Part shown: piece after piece, positions 49,101-59,574 of the stretch | Position numbering within the stretch: the first letter of the stretch is position 1 | How the letters are laid out: each line of letters starts with the position of its first letter | Source: Ectocarpus siliculosus | Lineage: Eukaryota; Sar; Phaeophyceae; Ectocarpales; Ectocarpaceae | Direction: 5' to 3' | DNA length: 64,000 bases | Assembly (NCBI GenBank): GCA_000310025.1 | Contig: FN649733.1 | Coordinates: 764,747-828,746 of the forward strand | Translations under genes and position numbers: made by a program | The notes under the pieces: generated by a model | Database searches by the model: none | What the model was told of the DNA's origin: nothing | Seen by the model: only the letters and a program-made list of their open reading frames with translations

Positions 49101-52100
49101 AGTGCACCTCTTACAAGACAACCCCCCCGCCGCCGCCCCCCAACCCTTCTCCGGCCGCAGTGGTGGACCCGACGCAGGGCGCTTTGCCCCCCTTACGGCT
49201 ACCATTCGACGAGGATGATGATTCTCTACCAAGCGGCAGCAGCCGTGGTGCACCGTGGAACAGGGGGATCAACGACGCAGGGGACCAGGTGACTACAGCG
49301 GCCAAGGGTATGGTCGCACGCGCGGTGGAGGCGGCGATGGTGTGGGTGGAGACGGGGACCACGGAGGGTGTCGAGGACGCGCTAACGGCCACGGGCAGGC
49401 TGCTGGCTGGCGACCCACTGAGCGCTCAAGCTTTGCACATGAGGGGGGTTGCTCTGCACTTCCTGGGGAGGTGGGCCTCGCGCGCTTCGCGAACCGGTGG
49501 TGTGCTTGTACTGCCGCGCTGTTTTTCCGCGATTTTTAAACCCTGGATGCAACAACCAATCTTGTACTTCATAACGTCCTACTACGAAGAGTGCGATAGG
49601 CAAATGGATGGGGTGGTGCGCTCTGTGTAGGAAACACACTTTGTGATTCTCCCGTCTACACGTCCCTTGAGCGACGAGCGAAACAAGGGATTCGACCCGC
49701 TTCTCCTACCGGCATAACGCTTCAGCCTACTGTTTTGATGACATCAGTTAATGATTCCCCCCAAAAGTGTGGAAGAGGGTCTAAAAACGAATAGCGTTGA
49801 ACGAACGCATGCCATCAGTCGCATAACAAGTGCACTTCTGTTAAACTGCGTATCACCAACATCTTATGGGGCGAAGACAACATGAACAAGTTGTGCTTTC
49901 TGTGAAGGTGCCAATTACGTGCGTCTCACGGCTTGGATACGCCGTTTGCTTCATGATTCATAACAGGAGTACGGAAGGAGTCGTTTTCATGGAGAGAGCG
50001 GCCTTGTTGGCCACATCAGGGAAACTTAAGGAGCCAGGCCTCGACGTTGCGATGCTGTGGAGAAATCTGGATGCAGCCCAGCATGGTAAGAGGAATCAGA
50101 AATAATACGGAAATCGGGAGGGGGAGGGAAAGAAAGTACAACAACGACGGGTGGTTTCGTTCCAGCAGTGTGTCACGAGTAGGTGCCCCAACGTGCCATA
50201 GTCGTCGTCTTTCTCTCACCGGCGTTTGGGGAGGACGGAAGGCGATCTCGTAGCAAACACGAGACACAAAATGGTCCACGCAGTGCCTGTAGTGTGGTCG
50301 TCCAAGGGCAATCACCTTCTGGTCGCAAGCGCGATCTACAAACCCCCTCTTATTATTTGGAGAAATCCTTGCGGCAAGCACGTGGTGAAAGGGCAGCGCG
50401 CCAGAATATCTCTGTTTGAAAGGGCGGATCGTGGTTGCTCGGACGTCAAGCCAAAGCACCAACTGAGTACACCCAACGCTCCCCCGCACCATCACCACTT
50501 TCCTCGCCCGCCGACCCCCGTCAGCAATAGCCGAAGGAGACGGCCTGTCCTTTCCCCCCGAGACGACCAACGCGCCTTTCCTCAAAGGCTTGGCCGTGAG
50601 TCCTTCTCGCCTACCAACACCCCTGCTCATCGTCCTGAGACGCTACTGGAGAAGGGGCGACCACACCGCGTGTGCCGGCGCCTTCTGGAAGCACTGGCCG
50701 GGGTTGCGCCGGCATCTGCCCGGTGGGGCAGTCGAGAGCGCCGGCGAACGACGCGAGCACGACCCTCCCCCGGGGGGTGACGAAGAACGCGGCTTTGGGG
50801 ATGGGTGGGCGTGGGAGGCGTGGCACGGGGAGGATGCCGACGAGGTGGCAGGAATCCTGGAGGCTGCGGCGTCGTGCTTCGTGGGACTCGGGAGGTCCGT
50901 GGTTTGAACTTTTACTCGTTCATGTAGTGGGGGGAGGGGGGCGGGGGGGTGGCTTTTGGGGGCAGGGAGTACACGCGTGTGTTTGCTTGTGTTTAATTTT
51001 CGAGGATTCGCGACTCTTTGCATCCTAATCAAGGCGAATTTTTGCACGAGTCACGCTTTCCAGTGAAATACACGATGAGTCTTAAACGTTGGTTGTGTTG
51101 TCGGCGCTTTTACAGCTGTTCTTCAACCAGTGCACCACTGGTGTAGTGGTCAAGTACAATATTCGGTCCAGCATTGCGGCGGGCGGTGTGCAGTTGTGCT
51201 TGAGTGAATTGTCGAGCGACGGCCTACCTCTGTATCACCGTACAACCCCGCTAGCTCGCTGCCTGTAATGATGATCCTCGTGAACAAACACCTACTTGCG
51301 TTACGCTCTCCAAAGGCTGGAGGAGGCGTGGAGGGCGTGGAAGCTTGCCTCCGAGACACAGCCAGGTGAGGCGACAGCGGCAACCAGTTTCAGGATGAAA
51401 ACAGAAAGAGACACGGTTTAGATGCTGTGGATTTTCTGTTTTTGCGGCTGGCCTTTTTTGAAGAGATTCGATGGTCGTTTGCAGAGTCACAGTAGTACTG
51501 TGCTAGACATAGTGTTCCTCTTTCCCTGGTCCTTTTCCACTCCTCCCCCTTGCATATAGTGGCGGCCACAACAATTAAGAATATGGCGCAACGTCGTAAG
51601 CGAGAGGGCAGTGCATCAAACAGATAGAAACGTAAAAAGACGCTCGGGACTAATTTCGAAAAGCTGAACACATTGTCGCTCCTCGTCTGAAGGGGCGTGT
51701 GGTCAAAGTTCCGATGAATCCCAGGGGAAGCCAACAAGTGAGTAACCCCCACCTTTCCCTCTTACTTGTACTCAGGCAACCAAGAGTTCCCCCTTCGGTA
51801 CGCGGCCTGCCTCAGCAGCGCCGGACACGTCGAGAGGGCTCACCGCGAGCTCAACAGAGCCGTCAGGGCACTCAACTATGCCTGGTTTCATGAAGAAGGG
51901 GGTTCAGTCGTGCCCAGATTACCTCGCCCACGGAGGGGGGCTGACGGTGGGTACGATAGAGTCGCTTGCGCGGGGGGATGGGGGGGCGTGTGTACTCATA
52001 GTCGTGCATGCCGTAGTCGTTTGACCATTGACCTCGCATGCCTACAAAGCCGGGAGGGAGCACGCTGAGTTCTCACTGGACCAGGCTCTCACATCACCAA

Positions 52101-55100
52101 GCGCGAAGCGCCGTGAGGTATTGGGCGACTCGCATGAAGGGTGCGCAGCATCCTGCAAAGGGTGTTCGGCATCTTGTGCTTACTCCCTTGCGTACGGATG
52201 ACAGCTGCGAATCACTTAATTTACTTTCGGGTGATTTCACTACCAGAGACAGTTGTGGGCACTGTGTAGCTGCCTCGAGGGTGCTTGCCCAATTCAACAC
52301 AACGTGGTGCGATCATCCCCTTTGCGCGGAGTGAGGGTTCTCGACCCCGCACAACATGCCTTGCTCGCTGTGTCGGCTACCACCAGCACTGTGTGACACG
52401 AGAAAATTCCGTTGTCGATTCACGGTCGGAGGTAAACACCGCTGAATCCCCGTCCTGTACATGACTATAGGCAAGCAAGAGAGCCCACCCTTTCTTTTCC
52501 TCGGGGCAACGCACCCACACAAACACTACAGGCCAACCCCTTCCCTTGGTGGTGGCGTTCTACTGCTTCGAGTACGGCAACGCCTGGTTTCCCAACTGGG
52601 GCCCTTCAAGTCTCGGGCAGGGGTTAGGGGGTTCCGAGGAGGTGGTAATCCACTTGTCGCGAGAGCTGGCGAAGCTCGGGTTCTGGGTGGAAGTCTACGC
52701 GGACCCTATCGGGAACGATGTCGGGAGAGATCGCGGGTTCGAAGGGGCGGAGGACGGGGGCGCGGGGGGGGTGGTTTGGTACCCGTACAAGGCGTTCGAT
52801 GTGTCTCGCCCCCCCGACGTGTTCGTCGCGTGGAGGTGAGTTGGAGTCGAGATTAGCTGAACTGCAGCGAAGCCAGGGACGGGCAGAGAGATAACATGGA
52901 TTTGCTTCCCCTGGACAACGAGAGCCGATGGTCCATGCCGATTCATGGTCATAGCCATATACTGTAAATACGCAGGAGGAGTTTTTGCTATGGCCTTGTT
53001 TGTGACTACGAACGAAATTTCGGGATAAGCTGATGTGTGAAGATAACAGATTGAAAATATAACCGTTCACCGGGACAGAGCGCCCCGACTTTATTGGGGA
53101 GATCATTGCTTTCGATCATGCCTTCCTGCCTTCAGCCTTCATGCATTATTTCTAACATCTGCCAGGCGGGAAGATCTGCACTTCAGAAATGATTGCCTCC
53201 ACGACGACGGCAACACTGCTGTGGTGGGCCATGGGCGGAACAGATAGATAGGGCAGGCTTTCGGCGTACCTTCTTTGCATTTTCTTGGCATACCACTTGA
53301 CCCCTTTTGAGAATAGTGCTCGTTCCTGCCAAAAATTTCCGTCAACAATACTTCTGTAATTTTCCAACCCTGATCAGTGGTTTAGTCCCCATGCTCTCTC
53401 CAGCTTTTTTCAACTGATTGCGCAGTCTAAGAAACTTTCAGACCCTTTTCTGACAAACGCGACAGCACCAGTGTTTTACGATGATTGACCCATTGAAACC
53501 ATGCATGGGATCAAGAATGCAGCGGGTCGGGCACCCCCATTTGTCTCACACGTCACAAACTCGTAACACGACAGGTATCAAGTGAGCCTACACCTTGCGG
53601 AGGGCAGTGGCCGCCGGTTCCTCTGGCTGCAGGTGAGCTGAAAGACAAACCGCAAGCTACACAATTAGAAAAAAGCTTCTTCTTCATGCCTTTAATGCAT
53701 CTGGTGTCTGGGTGAGGGGATGAAAATCAAACGTATGGTAGTTACGAAGTAAACTGAGTCAAAGAGCAGCGGAGAGAACGCGCATGGCGTGCAATTAAGC
53801 ACACCAACCCGTATGCACCGTGCGGATGTTCGGCGCTGCAAAATGTCTGGTTTGACTGAATAGGTGGCCTTAATTATTGCTTGGTTGTCTCTTTACTATC
53901 TATCTATTTCTGTCTCTTGGTTCCTCGCCGTCCCTTCTATTGCATTTATTACGATGTATACCCTGCTTTCAAGTTAAAAACGTGAGATAAAACGCTGGAT
54001 CACGTGCTTCTGTCTGGAAACCCCCGGGCAGACCCCAGTGTGTAGACGGTCTCATTGCATTCCCTTGTGAAGAAATTCACTTCCACCGACGCTACAATTC
54101 CAAGGATACCCCCGTGTTCCTGCATCAATTGCTCGCTGGTCGCCGCAAAAGTTCACTTGCTCTGGTACTGGGCTTACTGTAGTTCAACCTGTATCCGGCG
54201 CGCGTCAGGAATGCCCCAAATCATCAGCTATGTAGAGTCGGCTTTCGAACGAGGTCCATAGGGTGGAAATGTGGCCGACGGTGGGTTCCAACTTTAACCG
54301 GTGCCAAAGGGTAACGTGGTGAAGCACGACACTGCACTCAAGAAGAACTTGTTAACCGCGCTCACGCCACAAAACTGCTGAATCAGATCTTAGTGTTTCT
54401 GATCGTGACGTTGGAGATGAGCGTTTTAAGGAGATTCTGGCACGAAACGGTCGTAAAGCAATCAATGTTGACTATGACGCCCGCACGTAGGATGTACTGG
54501 AAGATCCGTTATCCACGGGCTTCGCGGACAACCTGGACGGTGTTTTCTGCCCCAGCCTGTACCACGTCAGCGTGATCCAGCCGGAAGCTTTGCGGTCTCT
54601 TGGCCGCGTGGTAAGACCAGTCTCCGCCTTCCGTGTGTTGTTGCTGCCGCCTACCCGCTCTTGCATACCATTCAAGGAAAGAACACGTATTATTTAGCAC
54701 ATACGCAAACCCAACGCGACGCTATAGGCCGTTGGGCTATGCCCGCGAGAGTTCGGATCTCTTCGTCGACGCCAATATGGAGCCCTTAACTCCGGGTGCG
54801 CTGAGAGTCCGGCGAGTGGTGGCTGTGACCTGCCACTTGAGGCTGGCTATTTCCTTCGCTGCTATAGGGCGAGGGATTCCAAGTGTGACCGAGCGAACTC
54901 AGTCAAGCTAGCGTGGTGCGGAGAGTGGGCGAGCCTTGGTGGACTCATTTTCCCGGCCTGCTAGATATTCATCAACCATTCGCAGCTCTTGGGAAGCACC
55001 ACGATCTATTTTCACAGATTCATCAGATACTACCCTTTGTGTACATGTGTCAGTACTTCCTGAATCTCCGCATCCTGGCCTCCACGTGTTGTGCCTTTTG

Positions 55101-58100
55101 TTTTTGTTGTCCAGACTTTGCCGATCGATGCAACCAACCAATCATTTGACCGTCTCTTGCCTGTTGATCAATAATATTGTCAACAGGTTTCGCTTCGGAT
55201 GGATGTATCTGTCCGCAGCCCCCCCCCCTTCCCATTTCCCCAACTTTTGTACCCTCCACCCGTTTGTTTCGTTCTCTGGACACATTCCAGCGCCCCAGAC
55301 ATGTCTCTAGACTAATATTCCATCACATATTCCAAGTGCTTTGCCCCCCTCCCTCTTTCTCTCTGGACAGCTGCCCAACGGGATCGATTCCAGGATCTTC
55401 TCAGACGGTGACAACAGCCCAGATCTCTTCGTGTACGGGAGTGCGCCCAACAGAGGCCTAAGCGGGGGTGAGAGGCCAGCTGCATGAGCGCGCAGAAAGC
55501 CTTGTTACAGACACACTTTACGCATCGTGCATCGTCGTCTTGAGCTGGTCGATGCAGCATATCTCATCTTGGTTCTGCCCGCTCCATTTTTTGGGAGTTC
55601 TCGCAATCTTTCTGGACGTGTCGATAATTTCGTGCACGAGCCTCATTTCGGAGAAATAGGCCTGAGGCCACAACGATCCATGTGTTGTCCGTGGTCTAAC
55701 ACGATGCATGAAAGTGCAGAGCAAGAGTCCACAACAACGGCATGTGTTGCAAAGACAAGAACGAGAATATCCTGAAGACAAACAACAACAACAACAACAA
55801 TGACAACTCGTACGTGTTGGCTGAGAGAAACATATGCCAGACGATCACATTTTCGCGCATATCTATGTACCTCGCAACCGGTAAACAACCCATGCTTTCT
55901 ACACCGCACGTATCTTTCGTCATCAACGAACGGTGCCCCGCAAATTTCAAATTTCGTTCCCCTCGCCCTCTGCTCGAAGCCGTATGTATATCATTATCTC
56001 TCTTGCTTCTGCAGCTAGCCCCTTCTTTTTTCACGCTCCTTTCACTTTCCCGCGGTACGCCTCTCGTACCTTGTGTTTTCCCTGCCCCCCCCCCCCCCTC
56101 CCCCGCACGATCGATGTCCTACGGCGGTTGTCGCATGCAGTGTTGTTGATGTGGCCATACATCCGAAGCCAAATACCCACAGCAACCTTGGAGGTGAGAG
56201 TGGTAAACACCGTCTGACGTGATACCCTGAATGATTTTTTCTCCGAGACAACTAAATAGCAGCAAGCGTCACAGGAGAAAACCAATACATGGAGTTGCTT
56301 CATGGGGGCGAAAACTTTAGAGAATGCAGCGCTGACGAAAACTTATGAGAATGCGGTGCTGACGGGTTTGGAACACCAGGGCGGTTCGGGACATGTATCC
56401 ACCACATGGTGGACGTTTCGAGCATCGGAGGTCGCCCCCGGTGTCTGACGGAGTCTTGACATTCTTTGGAACTGCAGAGTAGGTGTAAGGGGTAAATTCC
56501 GTGCTAGAACTCCCTTGAACAACAAGTAAGTGTGTGTGTCGTAGCCACTTTTGGGGTCGTATGGGTGGAACGTACTGGGCCAAATAGACGAAGTTTATTG
56601 AATTTTGTCCTGCATTTTGTGCTAACAACGTGATTCAGAGGTCGTTGTTCTGACTTTCGTATCAGTCAAGCCTCCACTAGTTATTTAAGAGCACATGTGC
56701 ATATGTATATGCAAACCCTTCATCGCTACAAGGTAAACCTCTTGAAGAGTGTGGCAACAACAGGTTTTTCTTAGCGAGCCGCTTTGGGTCGCAAGAACGC
56801 TGTCACGACGAGGTTCCAATTCCGGCTTCACCAACTACTACATGGACTGCACACACAGATGCACACTCGCTCTCTCTTAGTACTTCTTTTGTCCAGGATT
56901 GATGCGATCTACCCTTTACTGGCGTTCTTGCCAACCTTGTTGCGCTTTAACGCCACACGAAACCCCCCATGTCCAACGGCAGATTATGCATCTTCTTCTC
57001 TGGAAACAAACTGAAATACTAAATCGGAGTCAATAATAATTCAGGTATACTATGGCTTCAGCGACAACTTTATGGAGTGGGCGAAGACCAATGTGAATGG
57101 TGTTGATGAGTGGGTGGCGGGCATGAAGCGCCTTCTGGACCAAGAGGGTATCCTCTATATGGGTGAGTGGATTTTCTTGTCGAAAGTAGAGGTCAAGATC
57201 GACGAGGAGGCGTGATAACCACACACTTTTAAGCACGGTTGACATATGCGTCGTGCGTCAACATCAACTTCCTGTGGTACCTAAATCGTTGCAACTAGCG
57301 TGAAAACGTCAAGAACACGTGCGCTGTAGGTAATTCCGATCGTTCAGCCAAGGACCGCGACAAGAAGGAACAAACAGGATTCCCTAAAAATAGTGTGCTT
57401 TGTTCTCTCGTGGCGTCTCACCCGCACTGGCCGATGGGTTGGCTGGCAGGAATGGTCGACCACCAAACGCTTCACGACGCGTACGCCCGGGCGGGATTCG
57501 TGCTCTACCCAACGTCCTTTCCAGGTGAGCTATGTCCCGTAGTTTGTTCAGGACGAATAGATCCAGATAACAACCAAATTTGTGGTTCAAACAAGTGCAC
57601 GCCCACAGCTCAAGCAAGGGAGTGCACGGTTCCCTCAGCGATTTTACGGTAGGTGGCCAAGGCAATCAACAAGTGAATGCCCACCCCCCACCCCCCCATT
57701 CGACTCCCATCTCGCGTTTTACAGAGACGGGGTGCGTGTCTCTCATTAAGGCCATGGCGATGGGGTCCATCCCGATCACGAGTCGATTCCCGACATCCAC
57801 CCTTCCGGAGTTGACAAACCAGTGGGACATGGGACCCCCCGAGGCCCTGGCCAGCCACCATTTGGTAAGAACCTAGATATGCATAGTTTGGTCCGATACT
57901 GTCATTTTCTCGGTTGATCTGGTGTGCTTCCATCAAATGCCATCCACATGTAGCACAGATGCGCAGAACGGTCTGGAACATGCACCTGGTCTTTGCCATA
58001 CTTCGTCACGGCCTACGTTCCACTTCCACCAGCAGTACCTTTGCAACTGCTGCTTCAAAACCGCTCCATCAAAATTACGCCTGCAAGCGCTTGAACAACT

Positions 58101-58743
58101 CAACACTGCATACAGAACTCTACCAACCGGTTGGTTGTTGCAGTCAGAATGTCCCCGATGTCGTTCCACCCAGTAAAAAGCACCAATAACCTCCAAAACA
58201 CCAACCGTCAGCCTTCGGTATCTCGTACAGTACATCGTGAGGTAGGTCCTCATCGTGGGGTATTGTCCCCTCCCCCGCCTATGCTCTTACTGTGAAACCC
58301 CTCTTGGATGCCATCTTGTTGCTTCCCGTAAACAGCTACCAGAGCATGACATGCCTTGGTTGGAAAGCTGGGCCAGGGCAGTCGTGCACGCTTCCAAGAC
58401 CGATACCTCGGAACGAATACGCCAAAGGGGGGCACCAAAAGCAGGCACCCGATCGGAAATCCCCGGAACGGATGCTAGCGAAAGGGGTGCCAGAAAACAC
58501 ACCAAAGGGGCGACTGCTCACGATGGTGACCGGGAACACGACGCCTCGCAAGGCTTTGAAAGTGTTGTCGGTCAAGGACAACGTGGTCGCTTTGGATGCG
58601 TGCAGGACCGGCGGGAAGATATGAAGGCCGCCGTTAGAGAGCGGTACGCCTTCAGCTCGACGGCAAAGCTTTGGGCGAGGGAGATGACGGGGGAGAGCGC
58701 CGACGATCGGCCTCAGGGGGGTACTCTCCTGTTGAATTCATAG
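37138..58743 (+). CDS. TPR-GT41-TPR-GT4 dual glycosyltransferase
   Basis: Thirty-one exons whose phases join into one frame of about 1641 codons: 37138-37506, 37813-37953, 38795-38925, 39345-39408, 39692-39831, 40294-40357, 41049-41153, 41447-41576, 42094-42449, 43092-43285, 43571-43673, 43873-43964, 44618-44778, 46333-46481, 46701-46818, 48070-48226, 48695-48816, 49161-49470, 49967-50085, 50588-50894, 51316-51365, 51776-51946, 52532-52835, 53575-53632, 54491-54610, 55371-55467, 56141-56193, 57045-57162, 57450-57524, 57725-57864 and 58336-58743. Order: hydrophobic N-terminus, TPRs (about 125-340), GT41 O-GlcNAc-transferase domain (465-865), TPR-like region (900-1184), GT4-type domain (1190-1590). 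No stop or start separates the two enzymes; LPPSHI runs straight into VVDPTQG across a phase-1 intron. Weak points: the start codon, the 43964/44618 junction, and the end of exon 13 (the family alignment favours 44744, phase favours 44778). The donor at 38926 is GC. Confidence 0.82.
38001..38040. repeat. 20-bp perfect tandem duplication
   Basis: TTGGTAGGATCCTCACGTA is present twice in a row at 38001 and 38021, in the intron 37954-38794. Confidence 0.9.
39611..39633. repeat. (AAC)n microsatellite
   Basis: A short AAC array in the intron 39409-39691. Similar arrays occur at 13556-13590, 19400-19418 and 55779-55801. Confidence 0.8.
44813..45182 (+). mobile_element. LINE 3' end (RT C-terminal tail, oligo-C end)
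   Basis: Plus-strand frame from 44813: a Cys-starting tail with RPHIVGECELYRKEREDLEE, then KFGTLDNSEKTIAIIGDRWW, ending in a stop near 45039. This is the acidic C-terminal tail that follows reverse transcriptase in many non-LTR elements. A shifted frame then reads NVGGVSSRGRNGAPSRKG and VVNGQMTTASNK, so the copy is broken near its end. It terminates GAGTACG followed by about 15 C. It sits in an intron of the glycosyltransferase gene and is truncated at its 5' side. Confidence 0.65.
45183..45752. other. Assembly gap (100 N) with degraded flanks
   Basis: The N run is 45238-45337. The right flank (45338-45752) is a homopolymer-smeared version of 44775-45182: the order of landmarks such as CCCCACATA, GGCCCTAGAGG and the final C-run is kept while most bases are collapsed into runs. 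The left flank past the C-tract (45183-45237) resembles a smeared version of the good sequence after 45752. This looks like poor reads through a poly-C tract from both sides rather than real DNA. Confidence 0.75.
47095..47474 (-). mobile_element. Oligo-C-ended element, long copy A
   Basis: Read on the minus strand it runs from CATGTTGTGGGGGGTCGAG to GGTCAAACGACTACGGCATG, GAGTACACCCCC. It is close to 51972-52358 over its whole length of about 380 bp, and its last 90 bp match the LINE ends in this window. It lies in the glycosyltransferase intron 46819-48069. Confidence 0.7.
49161..51946 (+). other. Middle TPR-like linker of the dual enzyme
   Basis: Exons 18-22 link the two catalytic parts. 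TPR-like helices are seen in ALTATGRLLAGDPLSAQALH and MRGVALHFLGR, in FVGLGRLEEAWRAWKLASET, and in RYAACLSSAGHVERAHRELN followed by RAVR. Between them is a Pro/Arg/Glu-rich stretch with no clear fold. The donor after 51946 (G|gtgggt) was picked because it is the one that keeps phase with the next exon. Confidence 0.65.
51972..52358 (-). mobile_element. Oligo-C-ended element, long copy B
   Basis: It pairs with 47095-47474 in the same orientation inside the same gene. Both share CCTCACGGCGCTTCGCGCTT and CTCTGGTAGTGAAATCAC-type blocks. It lies in the intron 51947-52531 and starts 25 bp after the exon end. Confidence 0.7.
52532..58743 (+). other. GT4-type glycosyltransferase domain
   Basis: Exons 23-31 encode a GT-B fold of GT4 type. 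The N-lobe has LVVAFYCFEYGNAWFPN, then LGGSEEVVIHLSRELAKLGF with WVEVYADP, VFVAWRYQVSLHLAEG and FCPSLYHVSV. The C-lobe has LPNGIDSRIF, APNRGLSGVLLMWPYIRSQI, VYYGF, GGMVDHQTLHDAYARAGFVL with YPTSFP, and ETGCVSLIKAMAMGSIPITS. The C-terminus ends with AVRERYAFSSTAKLWAREM, the usual terminal helix. GT4 enzymes transfer sugars from nucleotide donors with retention; the donor and acceptor cannot be told from sequence. In the EX7E motif the first Glu is present (ETGC) but the second position is Lys. Confidence 0.85.
55779..55801. repeat. (AAC)n microsatellite
   Basis: Seven AAC units in the intron 55468-56140. Confidence 0.85.
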
Positions 58744-59574
58744 CCTAAGGACTGCCCTAGGGCTACATCTATTTCAGTGCAAGTTTCAGCGGGGAGCGCT
58801 TGAGATATTTTCAGCTAAAGGCTAGCGACGGTGTGATCAATGGATTTCGACCGTATCGCCGGTTTCGTTATCTCCCCCACCTGCTGACAAGTGCAATAAT
58901 GTGCCGTTTTCACTTCACGAACATTCCGTGTGCTAGCCGACTGACAAAACAAAGTGTCACATACCAGTTGAGGGAGCTGAAAAACCGGATGCAACCGCCT
59001 CAAGGTGTGGTGTGTTTTCGAGGTTGTCTTCGTACGTACGCGATGAGTGGTGTAAGTAGAAGCTAGCAAACCATGCTGTTGACCGGCTTCGTTGTTGCCA
59101 TCGTTTTCTTGATTTGTCTGCACCCTAAATATCGCTGCTCCGGTGACTGCGTGTATGCCTAAAGTTATGATAGGCTCCTATTCGCCTCATCCGTACTCTC
59201 GATTGACGGGTACCGCTACGCGATATCTGAGACACACGTAGCAAATCAACAGAGCAGAGGACATAAGAGAAAAAAAGGCCACGATTTCTTCCAAATAATC
59301 AGCAAACAGCGACCTATCTATCCCCATGCAAAAACCTTCGACTACAGCCAGAACGGCCGCTCGTTTCTACGTACTGAACTGAAAAACACCACCACTTGTC
59401 GCCGTAGGCATTACTCACTTCAACCAATAAAAACACCCGAACAACTACAAAAATTAGCCACAAACTAAACGCTGAACAATTATTTCTTAAAAATGATGAA
59501 CTGGCACACAATTCCAAGGAATTCAGGCACGAAGAGATATAAAACCCTCTCTCGAACAAAGGTCACGTCTGTCT
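58744..59574. other. Convergent intergenic space
   Basis: These 831 bp lie between the glycosyltransferase stop (plus) and the NAA38-like stop (minus). They probably hold both 3' UTRs. Nothing else was recognised. Confidence 0.6.
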
